64,000 bases of DNA, from assembly GCA_030432025.1 (NCBI GenBank), contig JAUIIA010000003.1, positions 305,121 to 369,120 on the forward strand, given 5' to 3'. Positions 24,715 through 34,471 of this stretch are shown here, piece after piece; within the stretch, counting starts at the first letter, position 1, and each line of letters begins with the position of its first letter. This stretch comes from Alphaproteobacteria bacterium (lineage in GTDB: Bacteria; Pseudomonadota; Alphaproteobacteria; Micavibrionales; Micavibrionaceae). The position numbers and the translations under genes are program-made. Below the pieces are notes generated by a model. That model did no database searches, had not been told where the DNA came from, and saw only the letters and a list, made by a program, of their open reading frames with translations.

Positions 24715-26298
24715 ATGACAAGCGCATTTGAAAAAGTACAAAAAGACCCGAACCGTGTGATCATTTTCGACACGACCCTTCGTGACGGCGAACAATCGCC
24801 GGGCTGTTCCATGAATCTGGAAGAAAAGCTGAAAATGGCGCAGCTGCTCGACGAATTGGGTGTCGACGTAATTGAGGCGGGTTTCCCGATCGCTTCTCCG
24901 GGTGATTATGAATCCGTACATGAAATCGCCAAAATGGTGAAGAACGCAACGGTTTGCGGCCTTTCACGTGCCAAGCAAGCGGATATCGAAGCCGCAGGGA
25001 CCGCGATTGCGCCCGCCGCAAGTAAACGCATCCATACCTTCATCTCCACCAGCCCGCTGCACATGAAGCACAAGCTGAAGATGGGTCCGAATTCGGTCAT
25101 CGAAGCCGTGCATGAAAGCGTGACACTGGCCCGTAACTACACCGACGATGTCGAATGGTCCGCTGAAGACGCCAGCCGCACCGAAGACGATTTCCTGTGC
25201 CAATGTGTCGAAACCGCAATTAACGCAGGCGCGACCGTCATCAACATTCCCGACACCGTCGGCTATGCTATCCCCGATGAATATGGCCGCCGCATCGCTA
25301 TGCTGTTTGAACGCGTACCGAACATCGATAAAGCCATCATTTCCACCCACTGCCACAATGACTTGGGCTTGGCCGTTGCGAACTCCATTGCGGGTGTACA
25401 AAACGGCGCCCGTCAGGTTGAGTGCACAATAAACGGCATCGGCGAGCGCGCAGGGAATGCCGCACTGGAAGAAATCGTCATGGCGATCCGCACACGTAAC
25501 GACATGCTGCCATACACCAATGGCATCGACACGACGAAGATCACCAAGACATCAAAAACACTCTCCACCATTACGGGCTTTGGTGTGCAGCCGAACAAGG
25601 CGATTGTCGGCGCGAACGCATTTGCACACGCCAGCGGCATTCACCAAGATGGCATGCTGAAAAACACCCAGACTTACGAAATCATGACCCCCGAAAGCGT
25701 CGGTCTGGCAGAGTCAAAACTGGTCATGGCGAAACATTCAGGGCGCGCCGCGTTTAAGAGTAAGCTGACCGAAATGGGCTATGAGCTTGGCGAGAATGCA
25801 TTTCAGGATGCCTTTACCCGCTTCAAGAAGCTAGCGGACAAGAAGAAAGAGATCTTCGAGGATGACCTCATTGCCTTGATCGAAGACGAAGTCATTCGCG
25901 AAAACGAACATATGCGTTTCCTCTCCTTACAAATCGTCGCAGGAACCGAAGGCCCGCAAACCGCCGATCTGTGCGTAACGGTCGAAGGCGAAAAGAAATG
26001 CGTGAAGGTCGAAGGTAACGGCCCCGTCGATGCGATCTTTAAAGCCATCCGCGAGATCGAACCACACCCCGATGCGAAGCTGCAGCTTTATCAGGTTCAT
26101 GCTGTAACGGGCGGTACGGATGCGCAGGCCGAAGTGACGGTACGCTTGAGTGAGAACGGCAAGTTCGTCAACGGGCAAGGCGCGGATGCCGATACACTGG
26201 TGGCCTCGGCCCGTGCGTATATCCACGCGCTCAACAAGCTCATCCGTAAGCGCAACATGCAAAATGCACAGCATATGAAAGAAGCGGCTACGCCGTAA
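24715..26298 (+). CDS. leuA: 2-isopropylmalate synthase
   Basis: First committed enzyme of leucine synthesis: condenses acetyl-CoA with 2-oxoisovalerate. The 527 residues start with the DRE-TIM barrel motif FDTTLRDGEQSPGCSMN and contain STHCHNDLGLAVANS (metal-binding HxH), GERAGNAALEE and ASGIHQDGMLKN. The C-terminal domain (about 390-510) is the LeuA allosteric leucine-binding domain. AAGGAG precedes the start. Expression is probably controlled by the leader at 24566-24661 and the enzyme by leucine feedback. It ends overlapping a small convergent gene by 11 bases. Confidence 0.97.
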   Translation: MTSAFEKVQKDPNRVIIFDTTLRDGEQSPGCSMNLEEKLKMAQLLDELGVDVIEAGFPIASPGDYESVHEIAKMVKNATVCGLSRAKQADIEAAGTAIAPAASKRIHTFISTSPLHMKHKLKMGPNSVIEAVHESVTLARNYTDDVEWSAEDASRTEDDFLCQCVETAINAGATVINIPDTVGYAIPDEYGRRIAMLFERVPNIDKAIISTHCHNDLGLAVANSIAGVQNGARQVECTINGIGERAGNAALEEIVMAIRTRNDMLPYTNGIDTTKITKTSKTLSTITGFGVQPNKAIVGANAFAHASGIHQDGMLKNTQTYEIMTPESVGLAESKLVMAKHSGRAAFKSKLTEMGYELGENAFQDAFTRFKKLADKKKEIFEDDLIALIEDEVIRENEHMRFLSLQIVAGTEGPQTADLCVTVEGEKKCVKVEGNGPVDAIFKAIREIEPHPDAKLQLYQVHAVTGGTDAQAEVTVRLSENGKFVNGQGADADTLVASARAYIHALNKLIRKRNMQNAQHMKEAATP

Positions 26299-26554
26299 AA
26301 TAGTTAGCTAAAAAAACTATTCCTGTAAGAACGAGTCCTGAATAAGCGATCCGTTGCTTTCTATTATCAATTTCAGTTTGCGCATGCCTTTTAGCTCTGC
26401 TGTTAAGTGCAGAGGCCAAAAGACATAATTGACGGTAAGGAATGTAACGCAGTAGTTTTTTGTATTTTTCGAAATTTGTTCCAGACATATCTTGTAACTG
26501 TTTGTCTGTAAAATATCCGAACACAGCTTTTAAAATTTCATAAAAGGTAATCAT
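26288..26554 (-). CDS. small membrane-anchored protein, unknown
   Basis: An 88-residue protein with a soluble basic N-terminal part (KQLQDMSGTNFEKYKKLLRYIPYRQL) and a single C-terminal hydrophobic helix (IAYSGLVLTGIVFLANYF), so probably tail-anchored. AAAGGGAGAA precedes the start. The DNA is clearly more A+T-rich than leuA. The 3' end overlaps leuA by 11 bases on the opposite strand. About 120 A+T-rich bases with no gene lie upstream. No family recognised. Confidence 0.55.
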   Translation of the reverse strand: MITFYEILKAVFGYFTDKQLQDMSGTNFEKYKKLLRYIPYRQLCLLASALNSRAKRHAQTEIDNRKQRIAYSGLVLTGIVFLANYFTA

Positions 26555-26679
26555 ATAATTCTCCCTTTTCTTTAAGATTATGCGTTCATTTTATTTGTAA
26601 GAGAGGAAGTAAAGCAATATTCTTAAAAAAATAGGCGGTATAAATTTTAATAAAATAAGTAATTATTAAGTATTAATAA

Positions 26680-27300
26680 TTATAACAACTTGAAAATATC
26701 TTCGAACATCTCCTCGGTCAGCCGCCCTGTTTGCGTGTTGTAACGTGAGCAGTGGTATGAATCGAGGAGTGTGATCTTGTCGGTGATCTGGTGCTTTGCC
26801 CCATGCGCGAACTTAAACGCGCTTTGCTTCAACCCGAAAGTCTTCAATACCGCATTGTGGGAAATCAGCCCGAGCGAGAGGATCGTGTGTAAATTTTCCA
26901 TCGCGTCAATTTCGTCGATCAAAAACGGACGGCATGTATTGGCCTCTTCTGTCGTTGGCTTGTTTTCGGGCGGCACGCAGCGCACGGCATTGGTAATACG
27001 GCAGTTAATCAACTCCAGCCCGTCCTCGCGGTGCTTGGCGTATTCGCCGCGCGCTAAACCGGCTTTCTTTAAGGTGGCGTAGAGCAAGTCCCCGGCATAA
27101 TCACCTGTGAACGGGCGGCCTGAAAAATTGGCCCCCTTTAAACCCGGCGCAAGCCCGACAATTAACAAAGACGCACTTAAGGGCCCGAACGGGTCGACAG
27201 GCGCGTTGTGTTTATCTGGGAATTTGGCGGCATTGCCTTCGCGGAACTCAACCAACCGCGGGCACAAATCACAATTCATCGGGGGAGGGGTAAAAGACAT
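26680..27300 (-). CDS. uracil-DNA glycosylase, family 5 (UDGb)
   Basis: A 206-residue base-excision repair enzyme that removes uracil and related lesions from DNA. The four iron-sulfur ligands Cys10, Cys13, Cys107 and Cys122 fit the [4Fe-4S] families 4 and 5. Motif A is GLAPGLKGAN followed by SGRPFTGDYAGDLLY; the lack of the family 4 catalytic Glu and the motif DSYHCSRYNTQTGRLT near the C-terminus point to family 5. It is preceded on the same strand by the NYN protein gene with a short gap. Confidence 0.88.
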   Translation of the reverse strand: MSFTPPPMNCDLCPRLVEFREGNAAKFPDKHNAPVDPFGPLSASLLIVGLAPGLKGANFSGRPFTGDYAGDLLYATLKKAGLARGEYAKHREDGLELINCRITNAVRCVPPENKPTTEEANTCRPFLIDEIDAMENLHTILSLGLISHNAVLKTFGLKQSAFKFAHGAKHQITDKITLLDSYHCSRYNTQTGRLTEEMFEDIFKLL

Positions 27301-27340
27301 GCCTCTATCAAGGCATGCGTTGAATCAACCGTCAAGCCTA

Positions 27341-27934
27341 TTAAGCAGCGACGTATTCCTCGTTGGAGTCGTCATTGTTGCGCATGATGTGCGGCGCGAG
27401 TTCATCCAGTTCGATAAAGAAATCGGCCTGGCGGCGCAGATCATCGGAAATCATAACCGGGTTGCTCTCGATGCTGCCCACAACACTGACGCGCACGCCC
27501 TTGTTCTGCACAGTTTCAACAAGACGGCGTAAATCACCGTCGCCGGAAAACAGGACGATATGGTCGATCTTATCCGCGATATCCATCATGTCGATGGCCA
27601 TCTCGATATCAATACCGCTTTTGACCTTCTTACGACCCTGATTGTCGGTGTATTCGCGTGCCGGCTTTGTCACCATCGTGAAGCCGTTGTAATTCAACCA
27701 GTCAACCAACGGACGAATAGGGGAATATTCCTGATCATCTACCAAAGCAGTGTAGTAAAAAGAGCGCACCAAGCGGCTTTGATCGGAAAACCACTTCAAA
27801 AGTGATTTGTAATCAATATCAAATTCCAGAGCTTTGGATGCCGCATAAAGATTGGCACCATCAATGAAAAGAGCGAGCCGCTCATCAGGATAGAAAAGAC
27901 CGGTTTGGGAGGAGGCTGATTTTTGTTTACTCAT
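27341..27934 (-). CDS. NYN-domain protein (LabA/DUF88 family)
   Basis: A 197-residue protein of the PIN-like NYN fold, a family of putative RNases. The acidic pocket residues are in LALFIDGANLYAAS, IDIEMAIDMMD and IVLFSGDGDLRRLVE. The C-terminus is Asp/Glu/Asn-rich. It lies upstream of and divergent from rpoZ, a position this family often has in Alphaproteobacteria. Activity is a family inference. The 240 bases between it and rpoZ hold the rpoZ promoter and a short ATTCTGA / TCAGAAT inverted repeat at 28033-28053. Confidence 0.9.
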   Translation of the reverse strand: MSKQKSASSQTGLFYPDERLALFIDGANLYAASKALEFDIDYKSLLKWFSDQSRLVRSFYYTALVDDQEYSPIRPLVDWLNYNGFTMVTKPAREYTDNQGRKKVKSGIDIEMAIDMMDIADKIDHIVLFSGDGDLRRLVETVQNKGVRVSVVGSIESNPVMISDDLRRQADFFIELDELAPHIMRNNDDSNEEYVAA

Positions 27935-28114
27935 TTTGCCCTGCGAAAGAAAATTTTAAATTAGAAAGTCGTAATATTTGAGTTGAGAATGAAAATCAAG
28001 CGCTATTTCCCAAAAAATCAAAATGAGGCGGAATTCTGATAAATTCTCAGAATGAGAAATTAAGACGCCGCAATTAATCTGCCGTTACGCTGATTTAAGT
28101 CGCATCCGAAGCGC

Positions 28115-28143
28115 TTGCATTTACTGAATGAACCCACTATAAG
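28115..28143 (+). promoter_or_regulatory. promoter of rpoZ
   Basis: TTGCAT (28115-28120) and TATAAG (28138-28143) are exactly 17 bases apart, 32 bases before the rpoZ ATG. Good sigma-70 match. Confidence 0.65.
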
Positions 28144-28175
28144 AAGGCTTCATTCGAAATTTGAAAGAGGCATGA

Positions 28176-28568
28176 ATGGCACGCGTAACCGTAGAAGACT
28201 GTATTGATAAAGTTACAAACCGCTTTGAACTTGTGATGGTGGCTGCACAGCGCGCCCGCAAAATTGGTTCTGGCGCTCCGCTGACAATCGAACGTGACAA
28301 CGACAAAAACCCTGTTGTTGCTTTGCGCGAAATTGCCGGTGAAAATGTTGAAGTTGAAGACCTGAAGGAAGAGCTGATCCGCTCTCACCAGCGCATGGTT
28401 GCGTACGAAGAGGAAGACGAGCAAATCGACCTCATGGATGGTGAAGAAGAGTGGGGCACAATCGCCGGAAACCAGAATAAAGCCGAAGGCATGTACAGCG
28501 ACGAGGAAGTCGCGGATGATGCCGAACCGTCTCTGGAAGACATGGCTGGCGGCACACCGACCGAGTAA
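28176..28568 (+). CDS. rpoZ: RNA polymerase omega subunit
   Basis: Small RNA polymerase subunit that helps fold beta' and is part of a ppGpp site. The N-terminus [30 protein letters not shown] and PVVALREIA are diagnostic. At 130 residues it is longer than E. coli omega (91), with an acidic C-terminal tail as in other Alphaproteobacteria. GAAAGAGG precedes the start. A strong terminator separates it from the downstream (p)ppGpp synthetase gene, which is its usual neighbour. Confidence 0.96.
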   Translation: MARVTVEDCIDKVTNRFELVMVAAQRARKIGSGAPLTIERDNDKNPVVALREIAGENVEVEDLKEELIRSHQRMVAYEEEDEQIDLMDGEEEWGTIAGNQNKAEGMYSDEEVADDAEPSLEDMAGGTPTE

Positions 28569-28587
28569 GTCTTTCTCATAATCTTTA

Positions 28588-28613
28588 AAAGCCGGATTCG
28601 TCCGGCTTTTTTT
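28588..28613 (+). terminator. intrinsic terminator after rpoZ
   Basis: AAAGCCGGA-TTCG-TCCGGCTTT with a UUCG-type tetraloop and a T-run; very strong. Confidence 0.92.
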
Positions 28614-28699
28614 ATGCCTCAACTCTTTCAAATACAGTGATTTTTTGCACTGCACATGGTACTTTAAGTAGAGACATAAATAAGAATATTAAGAACTAT

Positions 28700-30859
28700 A
28701 TGAAAAATCCTCCGGCTCTGGTGGAACAGATCAAGACGTATAACCCCGATTTCAACCCGCAAGTGGTTGAAAATGCTATTGAATACGCAAAAGTGATGCA
28801 TGAAGGGCAAACCCGCTCTTCGGGCGAACCGTATTACACGCATCCCGTGGAGGTGGCCAGCATTCTGGCCGACATGCGCCTCGATCTGGGCAGCATCGTC
28901 ACCGCCATCCTGCACGATACGCTCGAAGATACCGAGGCGACCTATGACGAGCTGTCCGATAAATTCGGTCAGGAAGTCGCCGATCTCGTCGACGGGGTCA
29001 GCAAGCTGACACGGATCGAGAGTAAAACCGTTGAGGGTAAGCAGGCCGAGAACTTCCGTAAGCTTCTGCTGGCCATGTCCGAAGACATCCGTGTGCTTTT
29101 GGTGAAGCTGGCTGACCGCTTGCATAATATGCGCACGATTGACGGCATCAAAAAGCCGGAAAAGCAACGCCGTATCGCGTTGGAGACTCTGGAGATTTAC
29201 GTGCCGCTGGCCGAACGTATCGGTGTGCACTCGATTAAGACCGAGTTAGAGGATCTGGCGTTCTCTGTCCTCAACCCCGAAGCGCGTGAAAGTATTACCA
29301 ATCGTCTGTCCTTCCTGCGGACCGAGGGTATTGATGTCGTTCAGGACATTATCAAAGAGCTGAAAAACATGCTGTCCAAAGCAGGTATAGAAGCCGAGAT
29401 TTCGGGCCGTGAAAAAACCGGTTATTCGATCTGGAAGAAGATGCAGCGTAAAAACGTCGCCTTTGAACAGCTCTCCGACATCATGGCGTTCCGTATCGTT
29501 GTAGACGATATAGAGGCTTGCTACGGCACACTGGGCCTGATCCACAGCAAATACCCGAGCGTGCCCGGACGTTTCAAGGATTATATCTCCACGCCCAAAC
29601 CAAACGGCTACCGCTCCATTCACACCACCGTAATGGGCCCGTCCAGACAGCGTATCGAGATCCAGATCCGTACCGAAGAAATGCACTATCAGGCCGATAT
29701 GGGTGTCGCTGCACACTGGGCGTATAAGGAAGGCGAATTGCCGAGCCTGAAGGATGTGAAGAAATATCGCTGGCTGCGCGAGTTGCTCGAAATTCTGGAG
29801 CAAGAACAACAGCCTGAAGATTTCTGGGAAAACACAAAGCTCGAATTGTTTCAGGATCAGGTTTTTGCATTTACGCCCAAAGGCGATCTGATCGAATTGC
29901 CCTCCGGCGCAACCCCGATCGACTTTGCCTATGCCATTCACTCCGATATCGGCGACCGCTGTGTCGGTGCGAAGATCAATGGCCGTATCGCACCGCTGAA
30001 CACGAAACTCGCCAACGGTGATCAGGTCGATATCATTACCTCCAAAACCCAACAGCCATCCCCGACATGGGAGCGCTTTGTTGTCACGGGTAAAGCGCGC
30101 AGCCATATCCGCAAATTCGTCCGCAATCAGCAACGCTCCGAATACATCACGCTGGGTAAGGCGATGCTGCAAAAAATCTTTCGTCAGGAAGGCTATGATT
30201 TCAGTGAGAAAGCTGTCACGGGCATCGTGAAGAAATTCAAAGCTGATGAGAACGACGATATATATGCCCGCATCGGTTCAGGCGTATTGGTTGCCCGCGA
30301 TGTGTTTAAGGCGATCTTCCCCGCTCATAAGACCGAAATTGCAAAACGCCCGTCCTCGGATATGGATAAGGCCGTAATGGTCCAGCCGCTTAGTGGCTCG
30401 GACGCGCCGATGCCGATTAAGGGCCTCATCCCCGGCATGGCGGTTCACTTTGCACGGTGTTGCCACCCGCTGCCCGGCGATCGCATTGTCGGGATCGTGA
30501 CAACGGGTAAAGGCGTGACGATCCATACCATTGACTGCGAAACGCTCGAAACATTTGCCGATACACCTGAACGGTGGTTGGATGTTTCATGGGGTGATGG
30601 TCCGGATTCACCCGAAGCGCATGTAGGTCGCATCAATATTACGCTACAGAATGAACCGGGCACTTTGGCGACACTCTCAACCGTCATCGCGACCAATGGT
30701 GGAAACATTACAAACCTGAAAATCACGAATAGATCGACAGATTTCTGGGTGATACTGGTTGATATTTACGTCAAGGATACTAAACATCTTAATAATATCA
30801 TCGCGGCCCTGCGTGCGACGCCGATCATATCGAGCGTTGAACGGGCCAGAGGTCAATAA
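28700..30859 (+). CDS. rsh: bifunctional (p)ppGpp synthetase/hydrolase (RelA/SpoT)
   Basis: A 719-residue stringent-response enzyme. The HD hydrolase domain is intact (PYYTHPVEVASILADM, AILHDTLEDT). The synthetase domain carries GRFKDYISTPKPNGYRSIHTTV, the TGS domain begins DQVFAFTPKGDLIELP, and a C-terminal ACT domain follows GMAVHFARCCHPLPGD. Intact HD and synthetase motifs indicate both activities, the single-Rsh arrangement of Alphaproteobacteria. The ATG at 28700 (MKNPPALVEQIKTYN) is preferred to upstream 28637, where sequence is not family-like; no strong ribosome binding site is present. Confidence 0.96.
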   Translation: MKNPPALVEQIKTYNPDFNPQVVENAIEYAKVMHEGQTRSSGEPYYTHPVEVASILADMRLDLGSIVTAILHDTLEDTEATYDELSDKFGQEVADLVDGVSKLTRIESKTVEGKQAENFRKLLLAMSEDIRVLLVKLADRLHNMRTIDGIKKPEKQRRIALETLEIYVPLAERIGVHSIKTELEDLAFSVLNPEARESITNRLSFLRTEGIDVVQDIIKELKNMLSKAGIEAEISGREKTGYSIWKKMQRKNVAFEQLSDIMAFRIVVDDIEACYGTLGLIHSKYPSVPGRFKDYISTPKPNGYRSIHTTVMGPSRQRIEIQIRTEEMHYQADMGVAAHWAYKEGELPSLKDVKKYRWLRELLEILEQEQQPEDFWENTKLELFQDQVFAFTPKGDLIELPSGATPIDFAYAIHSDIGDRCVGAKINGRIAPLNTKLANGDQVDIITSKTQQPSPTWERFVVTGKARSHIRKFVRNQQRSEYITLGKAMLQKIFRQEGYDFSEKAVTGIVKKFKADENDDIYARIGSGVLVARDVFKAIFPAHKTEIAKRPSSDMDKAVMVQPLSGSDAPMPIKGLIPGMAVHFARCCHPLPGDRIVGIVTTGKGVTIHTIDCETLETFADTPERWLDVSWGDGPDSPEAHVGRINITLQNEPGTLATLSTVIATNGGNITNLKITNRSTDFWVILVDIYVKDTKHLNNIIAALRATPIISSVERARGQ

Positions 30860-30943
30860 GCCAACAAACGAAGGCAAAAGAAACCGTATATAAGCATCCT
30901 GTGATGCTTTACTTTCACAAAAAATTCTGGGCAGGGTAGCCGT

Positions 30944-32776
30944 ATGACGACAATTTTAGCGCAAATCTCATGGATTGCTTTTTTAAGCATTTTCGGCCAA
31001 TGGCTGGGGTGGAAATTCAAAACCCCCGCGATTGTGTTCCTGCTGACCGGCGGGTTTCTGGCCGGTTATTTCGATCTGGTTCAGCCCGAGGCTCTACTCG
31101 GAGACCTGCTCAACCCGATCGTATCTTTGGCGGTTGGTATTATCCTGTTCGAAGGGGCGCTCAATCTCGACTTTAAAGAAATCAAGGAGGCGCGGTTCGC
31201 AATCCGCAGGGTGATTGTGGTCGGTGCTCCTGTCGCGTGGGCTTTGACCACGGCGGCGCTTTATTATGTCGCCGGTCTAAGTTTTCCTGTCTCCCTGACC
31301 TTCGGCGCATTGCTGATTGTTACAGGGCCTACCGTGATTATGCCGCTGCTTAAAAATGCGCATTTGAAAGAACGTCCCGCCTCCGTCCTGAAGTGGGAAG
31401 GGATCATCAATGACCCTATCGGCGCGGTACTGGCGATTTTGTGTTACGAGTATTTCCGCATTCAATCCGAGGGCGATCCGGTTGTGTCCGGTTTTGTTTT
31501 GGGTACTATCTTGTCCATCATCCTCATCGCCTTCTTCAGTATCCTGATCGCGTATGTGGTTTCAAAAATGTTCGACAAGGACGTTATTCCTGAGTATCTG
31601 AAACCCGCGTTCTTGCTTTCGACCGTTTTGATTTTCTTCGTTATCTGTAACTCGATCGAACATGATTTCGGCCTTATCGGTGTGACAATCATGGGCGTTG
31701 CCATGGCCAATATGGGCGTAAAGGCAATTGAGGAATTGAAGAAATTCAAGGAAACGATTTCGATCATGCTGGTCTCCGGCGTGTTTATTATTCTGACCGC
31801 GAACATTGACCCCAATATCTTGTTTTCCATTGATTGGCGCGGCGGCCTGTTTATCGTCCTGTTGCTGTTTGTTATCCGTCCTTTGACCCTGATGGCATCC
31901 AGCATAGGCAGCAAGATGAGCTGGCAGGAAGTGGTGCTTACCGGCTGGGTGGCACCGCGCGGTATTGTATGTGCCGCTGTTGCCGGTGTTCTGGGTCCCT
32001 ATCTGGTTGGTATCGGCTATGCGGACGGAGAACAAATCCTGCCGCTGGCTTTCGCGATTGTTCTCTGTACCGTCTTCGCCCATGGCCTGACGGCTAAACC
32101 GCTGGGTAAGAAACTCGATCTGGCCTATACGGACAAAGACGGCTTGATCATCGTCGGCGCTTCAGACTGGGCTGTGCAGTTCGCCGAAGTCCTTAAGGAC
32201 CGAAATGTAGAGGTGATGATTGCCGATAAAAACTGGCATGCGCTGAAAGGTGCCCGCCTTGCCGATATTCAGGTCTATTACGGTGAAATTCTTTCCGAAG
32301 AGACGGAATACCATGTCGAGGTCGCACGTTATAACGCCATCGCGGCGCTCACAAATAACCCTGCTTACAACGCCCTGATTTGTAACACATTCATTCACGA
32401 ATATGGGCGCGACAAGGTCTATCAATTCCTGCCGCACGAGAAAGACGAGCACCAGCGCCGCCAGATTTCCGAAACGATCCGTGGCCGCACATTCGGTCCG
32501 CCGGATATGGACTTTTGGGATATCGCCGCAAACTTCCGCAAAGGCTGGCGCTTCCGCGCGACGAAATTGACGGATAGAAACCGCGATGAAATCGAGACAA
32601 AAATGGGGACAGGCGAGACGAAAGTCGTGGCCAGTATCTCACCCAAAGGCCGTCTCGACCTGCGTTCACCGAAAAAGCTCGAGCAAGTCGAGGACGAGTT
32701 CTCTGTGTTGTTGTTTGAAAAAGAAACAGTGGCAGCAGAAAACGGCAAAAAGCCGAACGCAACTCTGCCTAAATAA
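30944..32776 (+). CDS. CPA1-type cation/proton antiporter with RCK domain
   Basis: A 610-residue inner-membrane exchanger. Residues 1-390 hold about twelve hydrophobic helices, with the CPA motifs LFEGALNLDFKEIKEARF and GPTVIMPLLKNAHL and the conserved WEGIINDPIGAVLAI ion-binding Asp. Residues 400-520 are a nucleotide-binding TrkA-N domain (DGLIIVGASDWAVQFAEVLKD), suggesting control by nucleotide. It probably exchanges Na+ or K+ for protons. It stands between rsh and the acpS operon, where other Alphaproteobacteria often have pdxJ. GGGTAGCCGT before the start is a weak binding site. Confidence 0.88.
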   Translation: MTTILAQISWIAFLSIFGQWLGWKFKTPAIVFLLTGGFLAGYFDLVQPEALLGDLLNPIVSLAVGIILFEGALNLDFKEIKEARFAIRRVIVVGAPVAWALTTAALYYVAGLSFPVSLTFGALLIVTGPTVIMPLLKNAHLKERPASVLKWEGIINDPIGAVLAILCYEYFRIQSEGDPVVSGFVLGTILSIILIAFFSILIAYVVSKMFDKDVIPEYLKPAFLLSTVLIFFVICNSIEHDFGLIGVTIMGVAMANMGVKAIEELKKFKETISIMLVSGVFIILTANIDPNILFSIDWRGGLFIVLLLFVIRPLTLMASSIGSKMSWQEVVLTGWVAPRGIVCAAVAGVLGPYLVGIGYADGEQILPLAFAIVLCTVFAHGLTAKPLGKKLDLAYTDKDGLIIVGASDWAVQFAEVLKDRNVEVMIADKNWHALKGARLADIQVYYGEILSEETEYHVEVARYNAIAALTNNPAYNALICNTFIHEYGRDKVYQFLPHEKDEHQRRQISETIRGRTFGPPDMDFWDIAANFRKGWRFRATKLTDRNRDEIETKMGTGETKVVASISPKGRLDLRSPKKLEQVEDEFSVLLFEKETVAAENGKKPNATLPK

Positions 32777-32785
32777 GATTGGCTG

Positions 32786-33301
32786 TTATGCGGGGCGTTT
32801 AAGTAGGGCTTGGAACGGCGCACTCAGCTTTTCACGTCCGTTCAAACCTTCAAGTTCGATAATCGTCAAATGACCAACGACATGCGCACCTGTTTTCAGG
32901 ATAAGCGTTTCTGCCGCGTGCATTGTTCCGCCTGTCGCCAGAAGGTCGTCAACAACGAGCACGCGAGATCCTGCGGGTACCATATCAGGCTGAATTTCAA
33001 TCGTATCCTCGCCATATTCAAGGCTATAGCTATGGGAAAGTGTGTTGCCGGGTAGCTTGCCCGCTTTTCTAACCATGCCGAAGCCGAGGTTCATTTCGTG
33101 TGCCAGTGCGGATGCGACCAGAAAGCCGCGTGCCTCGACCCCCATTAACATGTCTGGTTTATATGTCTCGGCCAGACGTTCCAGTCTGGTGACGGTCTCC
33201 CGCCAGGCTTGAGGATGTTTTAACAATGTTGCGATATCATAAAAGTTGATCCCGGGCTTGGGAAAATCCGGCACGATACGTATATGGTCTTGAATATTCA
33301 T
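32786..33301 (-). CDS. apt: adenine phosphoribosyltransferase
   Basis: Purine salvage enzyme making AMP from adenine and PRPP. The 171 residues start MNIQDHIRIVPDFPKPGINFYDIATLL and contain the PRPP loop VLVVDDLLATGGTMHA and the GVEARGFLVASALA loop. The in-frame extension to 33352 lacks homology, so ATG 33301 is chosen. It converges with the antiporter gene with a 10-base gap and diverges from the DUF2062 gene. Confidence 0.95.
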   Translation of the reverse strand: MNIQDHIRIVPDFPKPGINFYDIATLLKHPQAWRETVTRLERLAETYKPDMLMGVEARGFLVASALAHEMNLGFGMVRKAGKLPGNTLSHSYSLEYGEDTIEIQPDMVPAGSRVLVVDDLLATGGTMHAAETLILKTGAHVVGHLTIIELEGLNGREKLSAPFQALLKRPA

Positions 33302-33402
33302 GATGATCCATTCATTGTTGTAAAATAAGTCCTTAGACTTGATTAGCACCATGATAAACCCAAATTATCATAAATCAAACTAGCAAAAGCGGCGTATTTT
33401 TG

Positions 33403-33984
33403 ATGTTCAAACGGCGGAAAGCTCGAACGGTTTTGGAAAATATCAGAGAGTTGTTCTGGCCCAGTATGGGATGGATCAGAGCTGCTAAATACACCCGCTT
33501 GCGTGTAATCCGTTTATCTGACTCTTCACAAAAAATCGCACTGGGCCTTGCTATTGGCGCGGCTATCTCCTTCACACCGCTTGTTGGAACGCATTTTATT
33601 CAGGCGGGTTTTCTGGCTTACGTTTTTCGCGCCAATTTCCTTGCCTCATTGATCGGCACGTTTGCGGGTAATCCGTGGACTTTCCCGTTTATGTGGTGGG
33701 CGGCGATGACATTCGGTTCCTTTATATTTGAACTGATAGGCGTGGACTCCGCATCTCTTCCCGAACATATCGATTTCTCGGTTGTATGGGAATTAATCAA
33801 GCATGAACCTGTGCGCATCTTCCTGCCGTGGCTTCTTGGCGGATATCTGATCGCTTTGCTCTCTGTTCCTTTTAGCTATATGCTTTTCTATCGTCTCGTG
33901 AACGGCGCAAAGCTTGCACGCGTTCGTGCGAGGGAGAGAAGATTGCACCGCGTGGCACGCGAAGTAACGGGCCAACCGCGATAA
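33403..33984 (+). CDS. DUF2062 membrane protein
   Basis: A 193-residue inner-membrane protein. DUF2062 features are seen: a basic N-terminus (FKRRKARTVLENIRELFWPSMGW), then SPQKIALGLAIGAAISFTPLVGTH-type sequence, LASLIGTFAGNPWTFPFMWW, and a C-terminal hydrophobic helix followed by an Arg-rich tail. About three membrane helices. The function of this family is unknown. ATG 33403 is used rather than the TTG just before it. It lies 20 bases upstream of acpS and may share its transcript. Confidence 0.85.
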   Translation: MFKRRKARTVLENIRELFWPSMGWIRAAKYTRLRVIRLSDSSQKIALGLAIGAAISFTPLVGTHFIQAGFLAYVFRANFLASLIGTFAGNPWTFPFMWWAAMTFGSFIFELIGVDSASLPEHIDFSVVWELIKHEPVRIFLPWLLGGYLIALLSVPFSYMLFYRLVNGAKLARVRARERRLHRVAREVTGQPR

Positions 33985-34004
33985 TTTAAATATCGGACAA
34001 ATCG

Positions 34005-34424
34005 ATGATAATTGGAATTGGCAGTGATTTAATCGATATAAAGCGCGTCGAAAAAGTGATGGGCCGCTATGAAAAACGCTTCATTGAACGCTGTTTCACC
34101 GACATTGAACGCGCTAAGGCTGAACGCCGCCGCGCTGCCGGCACGCATATCGATACCTACGCCAAGCGTTTCGCCGCCAAGGAAGCCATGTCCAAAGCAT
34201 TGGGTACAGGCTTTTCGCAGGGCGTTTTTATGAAGGATATCGGCGTCGTAAATGCCCCTTCGGGCGCACCGGCCTTAAAACTGACAGGTGGAGCATTGGA
34301 GCGCCTTAATGCAATGATTCCAAATGGATACGAAGCCTCCATTCATCTTACATTAACTGACGAACCACCCTTGGCGCAGGCGCAGGTCATCATTGAAGCC
34401 CATCCTGTGGCCCAATCGACGTAA
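34005..34424 (+). CDS. acpS: holo-ACP synthase
   Basis: Attaches phosphopantetheine from CoA to Ser37 of AcpP. The 139 residues start [15 protein letters not shown] with the Mg-binding Asp, and contain [18 protein letters not shown] with the catalytic Glu/Lys. First of the conserved acpS-lepB-rnc-era run. The downstream gap to lepB is about 50 bases. Confidence 0.96.
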   Translation: MIIGIGSDLIDIKRVEKVMGRYEKRFIERCFTDIERAKAERRRAAGTHIDTYAKRFAAKEAMSKALGTGFSQGVFMKDIGVVNAPSGAPALKLTGGALERLNAMIPNGYEASIHLTLTDEPPLAQAQVIIEAHPVAQST

Positions 34425-34471
34425 ACATCACTGGTATTTAGCATGTAAATGGTCTAAATAAGGCGATCATC

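Noticed and set aside
28137..28655. 172-codon minus-strand frame over rpoZ
   Set aside because: Antisense shadow of rpoZ and its terminator; no ribosome binding site and no family features.
29246..30172. 308-codon minus-strand frame within rsh
   Set aside because: Long antisense shadow of a coding region with strong codon bias; the translated sequence is Cys/His/Phe-rich and not protein-like.
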